Source: Oxalobacteraceae bacterium
Lineage (GTDB): Bacteria; Pseudomonadota; Gammaproteobacteria; Burkholderiales; Burkholderiaceae_D
Length of the DNA: 64,000 nt
Assembly: GCA_013284265.1 (NCBI GenBank)
Contig: JABTBR010000041.1
Coordinates: forward strand, 1 to 64,000
Reading direction: 5' to 3'
Below the pieces are notes generated by a model that was not told where the DNA came from, made no database searches, and was given only the letters and a program-made list of their open reading frames with translations. Both the position numbers and the translations under genes were made by a program. Below, piece after piece: positions 26,647-35,690 of this stretch. How positions within the stretch are numbered: position 1 is the stretch's first letter; every line of letters starts with the position of its first letter.

Positions 26647-28218
26647 ATGCCAGATCAAGCCACGATGCGGCACATCGGCCCCGGCGTCATCAACCGGATC
26701 GCGGCGGGGGGACAGGCCAGCGCCGGCCACCGCGCCAGATTTTTCCAGAAAGGCCAGCTGCTCAGCGTGAGCCTGGAGCGGCTCGACCAGGGCGCGGCGC
26801 TGCTGGCCGCGCGCCTGTGGCAGGCCGGTTTGCGGCGCGGCGAGCACGTCGGCATCAGCGCGCGCAACAGCCTCGAATGGATACTGCTGGACCTGGCCGC
26901 GATCAAGGCCGGGCTGGTGACGGCCGGTTTCGAGTTCGGCCGCTTCGAGTGCGACGCCGCACTGGCCGCCACCTACAGCCTGCGCGCCGTGTATGCCGAA
27001 AAACCCTGCACGGTGGACGGCGTGCTCGATCTGGGCGAGCTGGTACGCGCCACGGCGGCCGAAGTGGCGGGCGACGCGGCGCTGGAAACGGCGGCGCTGG
27101 CGGGCCAGCCGGCGCACTACGGCCCGCGCGACGTCACCACCATCAAGTTCACCTCGGGCAGCACCGGCGCGCCCAAGGGCCTGGGGGCGACCGTGGCCAG
27201 CATCGACGCCTCGCTGGCAGCGGTGCAACAGCTGTTCGCCCACGGCGACGGCGACAATCTGCTGATCTTCCTGCCGCTGTCGCTGCTGCAGCAGCGCTAC
27301 TGGGTGTATTCGGCGCTGGTGCACGGGCATGACGTCACGGTAGCCTCCTACGAACTGGCGTTCGAAGCGGCGCGCCAAACCACGCCGACGGTGATCATGG
27401 GCGTGCCGGGCTTCTTCGATGGCGTCAAGCGCCGCGTCGAGAGCCTGGCCCAGCCGGATGGCACGCTGGCGCAGCGGCGCGCGCTGATCGAGAGCGTGCT
27501 CGGTAGCGGCCTGCGCTATCTGTGGACCGGTTCGGCCCCGGCCAACCCGGCCACGCTGGACTACTTCAACGATTGCGGCGTGCCGCTGTTCGAAGGCTAC
27601 GGCATGAACGAGACCTGCATCGTGTCGAAGAATTATCCGGGTGCGCACAAGCGCGGCAGCGTCGGCAAGCTGCTGCCGAACAAGCGCGCCCGCATCGATG
27701 CGGCCGGGGTGCTCTACATCGGCAGCGACTACCCGGTCAACACCCGCTATGCCTATGCGGAGCCGGGTGCCAGCGAGGCCCTGTTCATGGACGGCGGCGA
27801 GGTGCGCACCGGCGACCTGGCGCGCATCGACGAGGATGGCTATCTGTACATCCTGGGCCGCGCCGACGACGTGCTGGTGCTGGGCAATGGCAAGAATATT
27901 TCGACCCGTCCGATCGAGGAGAAGATCAAGGCCCACGCGGCGGTGCAGGAATGCGTGATCTTCGGCGCCGGCAAGCCCTTCCTGGTGGCGGTGGTGGCCC
28001 CGGCCGCCGAGCCGGCCGACCATGCGGCGATCCAGCTGCACCTGAAGCAGGTCAACGCCGGGCTGCAGCCGGACCAGCGCGTGGGCAAGATCCACGTGGC
28101 CGAGCGCGGCTTCTCGGTCGAGGGCGGCCTGCTGACCTCGCAGTACAAGCCCAAGCGCAAGGAAATCTACCAGGTCTACGAGACCGACATCAACCGCCTT
28201 TATGGAGTGCATGCATGA
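26647..28218 (+). CDS. Adenylate-forming acyl/aryl ligase (cluster)
   Basis: A 523-residue ANL-superfamily enzyme that activates a carboxylic acid as acyl-AMP and loads it on CoA or a carrier protein. Motifs: FTSGSTGAPKG (A3, ~residue 174), YGMNET (A5), RTGDLARID (A7), GRADDVLVLGNGKNIS (A8) and the catalytic Lys in SQYKPKRKE (A10). The ATG at 26647 is preceded by GGAG. Its stop overlaps the start of the second ACP as ATGA, so it probably loads that ACP with the starter acid. Substrate not readable from sequence. Confidence 0.9.
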   Translation: MPDQATMRHIGPGVINRIAAGGQASAGHRARFFQKGQLLSVSLERLDQGAALLAARLWQAGLRRGEHVGISARNSLEWILLDLAAIKAGLVTAGFEFGRFECDAALAATYSLRAVYAEKPCTVDGVLDLGELVRATAAEVAGDAALETAALAGQPAHYGPRDVTTIKFTSGSTGAPKGLGATVASIDASLAAVQQLFAHGDGDNLLIFLPLSLLQQRYWVYSALVHGHDVTVASYELAFEAARQTTPTVIMGVPGFFDGVKRRVESLAQPDGTLAQRRALIESVLGSGLRYLWTGSAPANPATLDYFNDCGVPLFEGYGMNETCIVSKNYPGAHKRGSVGKLLPNKRARIDAAGVLYIGSDYPVNTRYAYAEPGASEALFMDGGEVRTGDLARIDEDGYLYILGRADDVLVLGNGKNISTRPIEEKIKAHAAVQECVIFGAGKPFLVAVVAPAAEPADHAAIQLHLKQVNAGLQPDQRVGKIHVAERGFSVEGGLLTSQYKPKRKEIYQVYETDINRLYGVHA

Positions 28219-28478
28219 GCAATATCGATACCATCGAAAACATCGTCCGCCAGAATCTGTGCACCCTGCTGCAGCGCGAGAGCAGCCACGCGGCCAGCCT
28301 GAACCTGGACGACGACCTGGTCTACGAATACGGCTTCGCCTCGATCGACCGCATCGTGCTGATGACCTCCATCTGCGAGCAGGCCGGGGTGGCGCTGACC
28401 GCTTTCGATGAGGACGATATCGGCGCGCTGCGCACCCCGCGCGCCATCGTGCAACTGCTGTCCACCCAAACCGCCTGA
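28215..28478 (+). CDS. Acyl carrier protein 2 (cluster)
   Basis: An 87-residue carrier protein. The attachment site is GFASIDR with S43; the canonical Asp before Ser is Ala (A42). The start overlaps the ligase stop, which suggests it is the ligase's dedicated acceptor. Divergent from ACP 1, so the two probably have separate jobs (starter versus elongation). Confidence 0.85.
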   Translation: MSNIDTIENIVRQNLCTLLQRESSHAASLNLDDDLVYEYGFASIDRIVLMTSICEQAGVALTAFDEDDIGALRTPRAIVQLLSTQTA

Positions 28479-28490
28479 AAGGCCGCCGCC

Positions 28491-29090
28491 ATGCAATGGA
28501 ATCTCGACACCATCCGCAACACCGTGCTGGAAAACGACACGGTCAAGCTGCGCCGCATCACCCTCAATGACCGCGAACAGTTCGCCCGCATCGCCTTCGA
28601 CGACGAGACCTGGCAGTACTTCGTGGCCTCGGTCGGCAATGACGCCGAGCTCGACCGCTTCATGGAAGAGGCGGTGCGCGACACCCTGAACGGCACCCGT
28701 ATCGTGTTTGCCATCATCGACCGCGCCAGCGGCCGCATCGCCGGCAGCACCGCCTTCGGCAATCTGGTGGCGGGCGAACGCAAGCTCGAAATCGGCTGGT
28801 CCTGGCTGGGACGCGAGTACCGCGGCTCGGCGCTGAACCGCGCCACCAAGCGCCTGCTGCTCGACCACGCCTTTGAATGCCTGCTGTGCGAACGGGTCGA
28901 GTTCAAGACCGATGTGCTGAACCTGCGCGCGCGCGCCGGCCTGAAGGCGATCGGCGCCCAGGAAGAGGGCGTGCTGCGCAGCTTTAACTATATGCCGGGC
29001 GGACGCCGCCGCAATGCGGTGTTCTACAGCATCCTCAAGGAGGAATGGCCGGCCGTGCGCGAACAGCGCCTGCGCATCAATGATCGCTGA
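28491..29090 (+). CDS. GNAT-family N-acetyltransferase (RimJ/RimL type)
   Basis: A 199-residue acetyltransferase. Residues 15-170 show the RimJ/RimL pattern: LRRITLNDREQFARI at the start, IGWSWLGREYRGSALNRATKRLLLDHAFE as the acetyl-CoA-binding segment, and RVEFKTDVLNLRARAGLKAIGA. It starts 12 bp after ACP 2. It may acylate an amine of the pathway intermediate or protect the cell; the substrate is unknown. Confidence 0.87.
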   Translation: MQWNLDTIRNTVLENDTVKLRRITLNDREQFARIAFDDETWQYFVASVGNDAELDRFMEEAVRDTLNGTRIVFAIIDRASGRIAGSTAFGNLVAGERKLEIGWSWLGREYRGSALNRATKRLLLDHAFECLLCERVEFKTDVLNLRARAGLKAIGAQEEGVLRSFNYMPGGRRRNAVFYSILKEEWPAVREQRLRINDR

Positions 29091-30171
29091 CGATTCGGCA
29101 GCGTCTGCGGCGGCGTCCGCGGCGGCGCCCGCACTGGCGCCGCTGCACTGGCATACGCTGGCCGGCGATCCCTGGGAACGCGGCCTGCAGCTGGGCCGGC
29201 AGCAGGCCGGCGCGATCCACGCCTTCCTGGAAGACCGCTTCACCCGCGTCAATCCGATGCTGGCGCAGCCGCTCGACTGGGACAGCGTGCGTCCGGCCCT
29301 GCGTGCCTATGATGAAGTGATCGGCGCGGCGCTGCCGCAGTACCGGCGCGAACTCGAAGGACTGGCCGCCGGCGCGCAGATCGATTACCAGCAGGCGCTG
29401 TGGCTGCAACTGCGGCGCGAACTGGTGGGCTATCGCAAGATGCGCCCCGGCGGCGACTGCACCAGCTTTGCGCGGCGCGACGCCCAGGGCGTGATCCTGG
29501 GCCAGACCATCGACCTCAATGGCGCCATGCACAGCGAATTGTGCGGCCTGAAACTGCACGACAGCGTCAGCGGCCGGCGTTCGATGATGCTCAGTTTCAC
29601 CGGCCTGCTGGGCTATCTGGGCATGAACGACAGCGGCCTGGCGGTGTGCCTGAACCTGGTGCTGGCGGGCGACTGGGGGCCGGGCATACCCGGCTATCTG
29701 GCGATCCGCTACCTGCTCGACCAGGCCGATACGGTGGAACAGGCGCTGGCGCTGCTCGAACGGCTGCCGCTGGCCAGCTCGCGCGCGCTGACCCTGGCCG
29801 ACAGCCGGCGCATGGTGACGGTGGAATATGTGCGCAACAGCGCGCGCCTGATCGAGCAGGCGCCGCTGGTCCACGCGAATCATTTTCTGCATCCGGATTG
29901 GGTGCCGCAGGACCAGCTCAATCCCTTCGCCCGCACCGGTTCGCTGCGGCGCCAGCAAGCCTGCGCCGACGCGCTGGCGGCGCTGCCGCGGCACAGCGCC
30001 AGCGCCGACTATATGGCGCTGCTCGACCGGGCGCCCGTGCACGTGGCCGACAACGGCCAGTTGCAGCGTGAATGCACGGTCGGTGCGGTGCTGATGCGCC
30101 CCGCCGAAGGCGAGATGCTGGTGCGCCGGGCCGACCCCGCCGCCGCCGTCACGCGCCATCTGTTTGACTGA
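29080..30171 (+). CDS. C45-type Ntn acyltransferase/hydrolase (penicillin acyltransferase-like)
   Basis: A 363-residue protein of the acyl-CoA:6-aminopenicillanate acyltransferase family (peptidase C45). The autocleavage site is GGDCTSF: cleavage before C127 would expose it as the N-terminal nucleophile. D126 replaces the Gly of the fungal enzyme. An Ala-rich N terminus (residues 2-20) precedes HWHTLAGDPWERG. The gene starts inside the GNAT gene (11-bp overlap). The family makes or breaks amide bonds between acyl chains and amines, so it may offload or trim the acyl product. Confidence 0.87.
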   Translation: MIADDSAASAAASAAAPALAPLHWHTLAGDPWERGLQLGRQQAGAIHAFLEDRFTRVNPMLAQPLDWDSVRPALRAYDEVIGAALPQYRRELEGLAAGAQIDYQQALWLQLRRELVGYRKMRPGGDCTSFARRDAQGVILGQTIDLNGAMHSELCGLKLHDSVSGRRSMMLSFTGLLGYLGMNDSGLAVCLNLVLAGDWGPGIPGYLAIRYLLDQADTVEQALALLERLPLASSRALTLADSRRMVTVEYVRNSARLIEQAPLVHANHFLHPDWVPQDQLNPFARTGSLRRQQACADALAALPRHSASADYMALLDRAPVHVADNGQLQRECTVGAVLMRPAEGEMLVRRADPAAAVTRHLFD

Positions 30172-30215
30172 AGTTCACTGTTCTCTCCTCCAACCACTTT
30201 TATGACGGAATTCCT

Positions 30216-30539
<324 letters not shown>

Positions 30540-30571
30540 GCCGCGACCAACCACCGCTCAACAGGAAACTC

Positions 30572-31753
30572 ATGGCTATTTTTGACTGGACTATTCTGAA
30601 CCTGCCGCTCTACGAAGAGCGGCACCGTACGCTGGCGCGCGAGCTGGAAGCCTGGACCGCGCAGATGGCGGCGAATGCACAGGCGTGGACCACGCTGGCG
30701 CCGGACCAGGCCTGCCGCAACTACATGGAACAGCTGGGCCGCGACGGCTGGCTGCGGCTGGTGATCCACGACGCCAGCGGCGCGCGTGGCCGCCCCGATC
30801 TGCGCTCGGTCTGCCTGGCGCGCGAAGCGTTTTCCTGGCTCGACGAGATGTGCGATATCGCCTTTTCGATCCAGGGGCTGGGCGCGTCGCCGCTGGCCTG
30901 GTACGGTTCGGCCGACCAGCGCGGCGAATGGCTGGACCGCTGCGGCGCCGGCCAGGCGCTCGGCACGCTGGCCATGTCGGAGCCCGACTGCGGCTCCGGC
31001 CTGGGCGCGCTGACGCTGAGCGCGCAGCGCGGCGCCGGCGGCTATACCCTCAACGGCAGCAAGACCTGGATCGCCAACGCCACCATCGCCGATTTTCATT
31101 GCGTGCTGGCGCGCACCGGCGAAGGGCCGGGCGCGCTGGGCCTGAGTTTCCTGCTGGTGCCGCGCGATACGCCCGGCCTGACTGTGACGGCTATCGATAT
31201 GCTGGCGCCGCGTCCGCTGGCGCGCCTCGATTTCCACGACAGCCCGCTGCCGCCGCAGGCCCTGATCGGCAAGGCCGGCCAGGGTTTCGCGTATGCGATG
31301 GAGCTGCTCGACTACTACCGCGTCTCGGTCGGCGCCGCGGCGCTGGGCTATGGCCGGCGCGCGCTGCAGGAATCGGTGCAGTGGACGCGCCGCCGTCCGG
31401 CCGGCAACGGCCGCCTGATCGAAACCCAGCTGACCAGCGCCAAGCTGGCCAATATGATGGTGTACCAGGACAGCACGGCCTTGCTGGTGGCGCGCACGGC
31501 CTGGGAATTCGATCAGGGCTGCACCCAGGACCTGGCCCTGCACGCGAGCATCACCAAGCTGCATGCGACCGAACAGGCGCAGCGCGTGGTCGATGACACG
31601 GTGCAGCTGTTTGGCGCGGCCGGCCTGGTCGCGGGCAGCGTGCCGGAGCGGCTGTACCGCCAGGTGCGCTCGCTGCGCATCTACGAGGGCACGTCCGAGA
31701 TGCAGCAGCTGATGATCGCCGCCGGCGCCGCACGCCGTGCGCAGGGGCGCTGA
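30572..31753 (+). CDS. Acyl-CoA/acyl-ACP dehydrogenase-like flavoprotein
   Basis: A 393-residue ACAD-family flavoenzyme. TLAMSEPDCGSGLGAL and NGSKTWIANA bind FAD and substrate; the catalytic Glu is in IYEGTSEMQQ. It introduces an alpha,beta double bond in a thioester; in carrier-based pathways such enzymes act on ACP-bound chains. The ATG at 30572 has AGGAAA upstream. It is followed by the ketoreductase gene with a 1-bp gap. Confidence 0.9.
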   Translation: MAIFDWTILNLPLYEERHRTLARELEAWTAQMAANAQAWTTLAPDQACRNYMEQLGRDGWLRLVIHDASGARGRPDLRSVCLAREAFSWLDEMCDIAFSIQGLGASPLAWYGSADQRGEWLDRCGAGQALGTLAMSEPDCGSGLGALTLSAQRGAGGYTLNGSKTWIANATIADFHCVLARTGEGPGALGLSFLLVPRDTPGLTVTAIDMLAPRPLARLDFHDSPLPPQALIGKAGQGFAYAMELLDYYRVSVGAAALGYGRRALQESVQWTRRRPAGNGRLIETQLTSAKLANMMVYQDSTALLVARTAWEFDQGCTQDLALHASITKLHATEQAQRVVDDTVQLFGAAGLVAGSVPERLYRQVRSLRIYEGTSEMQQLMIAAGAARRAQGR

Positions 31754-31754
31754 G

Positions 31755-32489
31755 ATGGCCCGCATCGCAGTGGTCACAGGCGCCTCGCGCGGCATCGGCC
31801 GCGCCATCGCGCTCAAACTGGCCGAGCAGGGCTGGGACATCGCTTTCTGTTACCAGCGCGACGAGGCGGCGGCGGCCGACACGGCCGCCGCGATCCGCGC
31901 CTGCGGCGTGCGCGCCGACATGGCGCGCTGCGACGTGGCCGAGCTGGACCAGGTCGAGCGCTGGATGGCCGGGCTGGAACAGCGCCTGGGCGCGCCGTTC
32001 GCGCTGGTCAACTCGGCCGGCATCACGCGCGACGCTCCGCTGGCGATGATGGCGGCGGCCGACTGGCAGGCCGTGATCGATACCAATCTGGGCGGCGTCT
32101 TCAATGTCTGCCGCAGCGCGGCCATGGGCATGATCAAGCGCGGCGAGGGCAGTATCGTCAATCTGTCCTCGGTGTGGGGCGTGCATGGCAATGCCACCCA
32201 GGTCAATTACTCGGCCAGCAAGGCCGGCATGATCGGCTTTAGCAAGGCGCTGGCCAAGGAAGTGGGACGCTATAACATCCGCGTCAACGCGATCGCTCCC
32301 GGCCTGATCGACACCGATATGACCGAAGGCCTGAGCAGCGCGGTGAAGAACCGCATGCTGGCTTCGATCGCGCTGCGCCGTGCCGGCAGCGCGCGCGAGG
32401 TGGCCAATCTGGCGGCCTTCCTGCTGTCGGATGATGCAGCCTATATCACCGGCCAGGTGCTGGGCATCGATGGAGGAATGGGCGCATGA
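31755..32489 (+). CDS. 3-oxoacyl-ACP reductase (FabG-like, cluster)
   Basis: A 244-residue short-chain dehydrogenase. TGASRGIGRA binds NADP(H); NSAGIT, the catalytic Ser in NLSSVWG, and the YSASK pair are all present. It reduces the beta-keto group after each condensation. Its stop overlaps the first dehydratase gene as ATGA, making a KR-DH-DH unit. Confidence 0.93.
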   Translation: MARIAVVTGASRGIGRAIALKLAEQGWDIAFCYQRDEAAAADTAAAIRACGVRADMARCDVAELDQVERWMAGLEQRLGAPFALVNSAGITRDAPLAMMAAADWQAVIDTNLGGVFNVCRSAAMGMIKRGEGSIVNLSSVWGVHGNATQVNYSASKAGMIGFSKALAKEVGRYNIRVNAIAPGLIDTDMTEGLSSAVKNRMLASIALRRAGSAREVANLAAFLLSDDAAYITGQVLGIDGGMGA

Positions 32490-32887
32490 GCGGCATGGCG
32501 CTACGGCGCGCCGCGCCGCTGGCCTGCACGGGGCAGTTGCAGGAACTGGCGTTCGACCGCATGCTCACCGAGCAGACGCTGGAGGCGGCGCTGCCGCTGT
32601 TTGCCGGCCACTATCCGGGCCGGCCGATTTTTCCCGGCGTGTGCTATGTCGAGGCGGCCCTGCAGGCGGTCGAGCGCGGCGTGCGCCTGGCCGGCGGCGG
32701 GCCGGTGCGCATGGCCGAACTGGCTAGTGTGCGCCTGCTGGCGGCGGCGGGGCCGGGCGCGCAGCTGCGCTGCGAGCTCAAGCTGCTCGATGCGCCGCTG
32801 ACGCTGGCGCGCTCGCGCTGGCAGATCAGCTGCGCGGTCGATGGCCAGCCGGCCGCCGTGATCCGTCTGACGGTGGAGGCGCGATGA
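32486..32887 (+). CDS. Hot-dog 3-hydroxyacyl-ACP dehydratase, catalytic subunit
   Basis: A 133-residue FabZ/FabA-like protein. GHYPGRPIFPGVCYVEA carries the catalytic His (in GHYPG) and Glu (in VEA) of the family. It removes water from the 3-hydroxyacyl-ACP made by the FabG-like reductase. It overlaps the next gene, which encodes a degenerate homologue, so a heterodimer is likely. Confidence 0.88.
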   Translation: MSGMALRRAAPLACTGQLQELAFDRMLTEQTLEAALPLFAGHYPGRPIFPGVCYVEAALQAVERGVRLAGGGPVRMAELASVRLLAAAGPGAQLRCELKLLDAPLTLARSRWQISCAVDGQPAAVIRLTVEAR

Positions 32888-33375
32888 CGACGATGAACTT
32901 CGCGCAACTGCGCGGCGCGCTGCCGCACCGCCATCCCTTCCTGTTGCTGGACCGGGTCACGGCCAGCGAGGCGGGCGTCTCGCTGACGGCGCGCAAATGC
33001 ATCTCCGGCAATGAGCCCTGCTACGCGGGACTGGGCGATGAACTGGAGGCCGGCGCGCTGGCCTATCCGCAAACCTTGCTGGTGGAAGCCTTCCTGCAGG
33101 CGGCCGGGCTGATGCTGCTCGAGGCGCTGGCGCTGCCGCGCGTGGCCGACGACATGCTGATGCTGTTCGGTTCGCTGGCCGATTGCGTCTTCGCCGGCGA
33201 CGCGCTGCCGGGCGATGTGCTGGAACTTCAGCTCAGTCTGGATCGCCTGTTCCCCGACAGCGCCATGGCCAGCGGCCGGATCTGCGTGGACGGGCGCGAA
33301 CTGCTGCGCATCGGCCGCGTGGTGGTGGCGCTGCGGCCCCTGGCCGGCGCCGGCGCCGCGGCCACACCGGCCTGA
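32884..33375 (+). CDS. FabZ-like partner subunit lacking the catalytic His
   Basis: A 163-residue hot-dog protein opening with the FabZ signature ALPHRHPFLLLDRV. The segment that should read GHFPGxPxxPGVLxxEA reads DELEAGALAYPQTLLVEA: the active-site His is gone, while the Glu-containing helix (VEAFLQAAG) remains. It is encoded with 4-bp overlap to an intact homologue, like the ApeI/ApeP dehydratase pair of aryl polyene clusters. Structural partner rather than an independent enzyme is my inference. Confidence 0.83.
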   Translation: MTTMNFAQLRGALPHRHPFLLLDRVTASEAGVSLTARKCISGNEPCYAGLGDELEAGALAYPQTLLVEAFLQAAGLMLLEALALPRVADDMLMLFGSLADCVFAGDALPGDVLELQLSLDRLFPDSAMASGRICVDGRELLRIGRVVVALRPLAGAGAAATPA

Positions 33376-33379
33376 GTGT

Positions 33380-34087
33380 TCAGGCGCGCTGGCCGGGCGC
33401 CAGGCGCCAGGCCAGCGCGCCCGCCAGGCCAGCGGGCAGCCCGTCCAGCTCGCGCACCATCCAGAGCGCCGGCTGGCCGGCCAGGTCGGCGCTGCGCACC
33501 GGCACCGGCGCCGGGCCGCACTCCCATCCCACACAGACCTGATGCATGGCCCGCCGCAGGCCGCAGCCTATCGCCTTGAGCAAGGCTTCCTTGCGGGTCC
33601 ACAGCAGCGCCAGCGCGCTGGCCGGACAGGGGGGCGGCGCGGTATGCCAGCGCACCCGCTCCTGTGCGCTCAGCATATAGGCCAGCATGGCCGGCGTGAT
33701 CCGGTCGAAGCGGACTATCTGTTCGATATCGATGCCGGCCTGCTGTGCCGGGCTGGCTAGCGCGCCGGCCCAGTAGCCGCCGCTGTGGCTGAAGCTGAAA
33801 CTGTAATGGGGCGGATCGGCTTGCGGCTTGCCGTGCTCGTTATAGCTGAAGCGCAGTTGCGCGGGGGCGATGCCGGTCCCCTCGGCCAGCCAGTGGCGCA
33901 GGGCGCGGTGGCTGGCCAGATAGTCCTGCGCATGGCCGGGCCGCAGCAGCCGGGCCGCAGCAGCCAGCTCGGCCGCCGACAGGACGCAGCCGTCCACCGG
34001 CCCGGCGTCGGGGCCGGCAGCCATGTCGATGCGCTGGCAGAGCCAGCGCGGCTGGCACGCCGTTCCGGCGCTGGCGTTAGGCGCCAC
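33380..34087 (-). CDS. Sfp-type 4'-phosphopantetheinyl transferase
   Basis: A 235-residue transferase that activates the cluster's carrier proteins by adding the phosphopantetheine arm from CoA. Signatures: SFSFSHSGGYWAGAL, GIDIEQI (Mg-binding Asp and Glu) and LLWTRKEALLKAIGCGL. I chose the GTG at 34087, just after the AurF-like stop, because PRWLCQRID matches the normal first strand of Sfp proteins; the ATG at 34024 would remove it. It is convergent with the dehydratase pair, only 4 bp apart. Confidence 0.88.
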   Translation of the reverse strand: MAPNASAGTACQPRWLCQRIDMAAGPDAGPVDGCVLSAAELAAAARLLRPGHAQDYLASHRALRHWLAEGTGIAPAQLRFSYNEHGKPQADPPHYSFSFSHSGGYWAGALASPAQQAGIDIEQIVRFDRITPAMLAYMLSAQERVRWHTAPPPCPASALALLWTRKEALLKAIGCGLRRAMHQVCVGWECGPAPVPVRSADLAGQPALWMVRELDGLPAGLAGALAWRLAPGQRA

Positions 34088-34089
34088 GT

Positions 34090-35028
34090 TCAGCCGGCCT
34101 GCTGGCTGAAGATGCCCTGCTCCGGAATACCCAGGTCGCGCAGCAGCGGCGCCAGCGCCGTGTAGTCGCGGCGCATGCGCACGCCTTGCGCGGCGGCGCG
34201 CATCTGTGCGCCTATCTGTTCGCGCCCGGCGATGCCGGCATAGTCGAGGATGGATACCCAGAATGCCACGTCGACCTGGACGAAGTCGTCCAGCGCCTGG
34301 CACAGCAGGGCGCGGAAGCGCGCCTGCGCCGCCGCGTCCAGGCTCTGATAGACGCTGCGCGCCAGTTGCGCGAAGGTGGTGCCGTGGGCCAGTTCGTCGC
34401 GCCGGTGCAGATCGGTGTTGAGGCGGTTCAGCGGCTGGATGCTGGTGTCGGCCGCGATCTGCTGCAGGTAGGCGTGGATCGTGGTCTCGGCGACGGTGGC
34501 GTAGACCATGCGCACCAGCGCGGCGTCGTCGGCGTCGCGCGCCTGCTCCAGCGCCGCGCGCAGGGCCACGCCGATCAGCGGCTCGGGCATGCGATAGCCG
34601 TGCAGATCGTGGCGCGCGCGCGCATTGCTGCAAATTTCCAGGCACATCAGGATGTGGAACTGTTCGTCCACCGCCAGCTGGGCGATCACCTGCTTGACGC
34701 GGGCGTCGCTGACGCCGGGCAGGCGTCCCTTGAGCAGCAGGCTGCACAGCGGCTGCACCATCTCATCTTCCATGAAGATGGCTTTTTCATTGTAGGCGAC
34801 CCAGGCCGTGGCCAGCAGGCGCAGCTGGGCCGGCCGCGCCAGCGCCGCGTAGGCGGGGCTGTCGTGGAAGGGCAGCATCGCGGCCGGGAAGTCGGGGATC
34901 GTCGGATCGTAATACTGGCCCAGGTCGAGGCGCTCCTTGCGCACGGCGACGCGCTGGTCCCAGCTGAGGGCGAGGCTGTCGAGGATTTTGCGCTCGAGCT
35001 GGGCGTCATGGATAGAGGTGGTGTACAT
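34090..35028 (-). CDS. AurF-like diiron N-oxygenase
   Basis: A 312-residue helical protein with the seven metal ligands of the AurF family in register: E87, E122-x2-H125 (DEQFH), E181 (AETTIH), H208-x3-E212-x2-H215 (HRRDELAH). The spacing agrees with AurF as I recall it (E101, E136, H139, E196, H223, E227, H230). AurF oxidises aryl amines to hydroxylamines and nitro groups; relatives act on other amines or as hydroxylases. First gene of a two-gene leftward operon with the PPTase, from the promoter bearing operator site 3. Confidence 0.88.
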   Translation of the reverse strand: MYTTSIHDAQLERKILDSLALSWDQRVAVRKERLDLGQYYDPTIPDFPAAMLPFHDSPAYAALARPAQLRLLATAWVAYNEKAIFMEDEMVQPLCSLLLKGRLPGVSDARVKQVIAQLAVDEQFHILMCLEICSNARARHDLHGYRMPEPLIGVALRAALEQARDADDAALVRMVYATVAETTIHAYLQQIAADTSIQPLNRLNTDLHRRDELAHGTTFAQLARSVYQSLDAAAQARFRALLCQALDDFVQVDVAFWVSILDYAGIAGREQIGAQMRAAAQGVRMRRDYTALAPLLRDLGIPEQGIFSQQAG

Positions 35029-35117
35029 GGTCGGCAGGGTAGGTTGAAGGGGAGGGCGCGGCGGCGCGCGTGGCGGCTGCGCGAGCGTAAGTTAGCCTGA
35101 TTGCCCTTGTCATACCA

Positions 35118-35133
35118 CTACCAACTCTGGCGG
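35118..35133. promoter_or_regulatory. Cluster operator site 3 (CTACCA-N4-TGGCGG)
   Basis: CTACCAACTCTGGCGG matches CTRCCA-N4-TGGYAG at 11 of 12 half-site bases. It is preceded directly by ATACCA (35112-35117), giving tandem TACCA units. It lies in the 197-bp divergent region between the AurF-like and thioesterase genes, so the same regulator could control both blocks of the cluster. Confidence 0.6.
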
Positions 35134-35225
35134 GTAGCCGGATCCGCCGCCCTTGGGCTAGAGTCAGCTATTGTCCGCCCGCGGCCCGCCGCGGCGCCCT
35201 GTCACCCTGTCCCTGGAACCCGCCG

Positions 35226-35690
35226 ATGAATCAGTCCTTGCCCGTCCATGCCGATGCCCTGGTCTACCACCATGTGGTGGCGTATGCCGATACCGACGCC
35301 GGCGGCGTGGTGTATCACGGCCGCTACCTGGAAATGATCGAGCGCGCGCGCAACCACGCCGTGGCCAGCGCCGGGCTGTCGTATGGCGCGCTGCTGCGCG
35401 AGCACGACACCGTGCTGCTGATCCACCGCGCCCAGGCGGCCTACCATGCGCCTGCCTTCCTGGAAGACCGCCTGCAGCTGCACAGCCGCCTGACCGTGTG
35501 CAGCCCGGCCCGTTCGCGCTGGGTCACCGACGTGCTGCGCGAGGGCAGCCTGCTGGCCTCCTTCAGCGTCGACGTGGTGGCCTGGAGCGCCAGCACGCGC
35601 GGCGCGCGCATCTGCCCGGCGATCGTGCTGGAGCGGCTGGCGCCCTATCTGGCCGTTCCCGCCGGCGGCGCCGCTTCCGCTTCGGCCTGA
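35226..35690 (+). CDS. Hot-dog acyl-CoA/ACP thioesterase (YbgC/4-HBT type)
   Basis: A 154-residue thioesterase. The family motif YADTDAGGVVYHGRYLEMIERAR contains the catalytic Asp (DTDAGG). It hydrolyses acyl thioesters and may release the finished chain or edit misloaded carriers. The last 46 bp overlap the tail of the convergent MocR gene. Confidence 0.88.
   Translation: MNQSLPVHADALVYHHVVAYADTDAGGVVYHGRYLEMIERARNHAVASAGLSYGALLREHDTVLLIHRAQAAYHAPAFLEDRLQLHSRLTVCSPARSRWVTDVLREGSLLASFSVDVVAWSASTRGARICPAIVLERLAPYLAVPAGGAASASA

Noticed and set aside
34024..34747. A longer PPTase frame running into the AurF-like gene
   Set aside because: The upstream part is out of frame with the AurF ligands and has no domain; the GTG at 34087 gives a normal Sfp N terminus.
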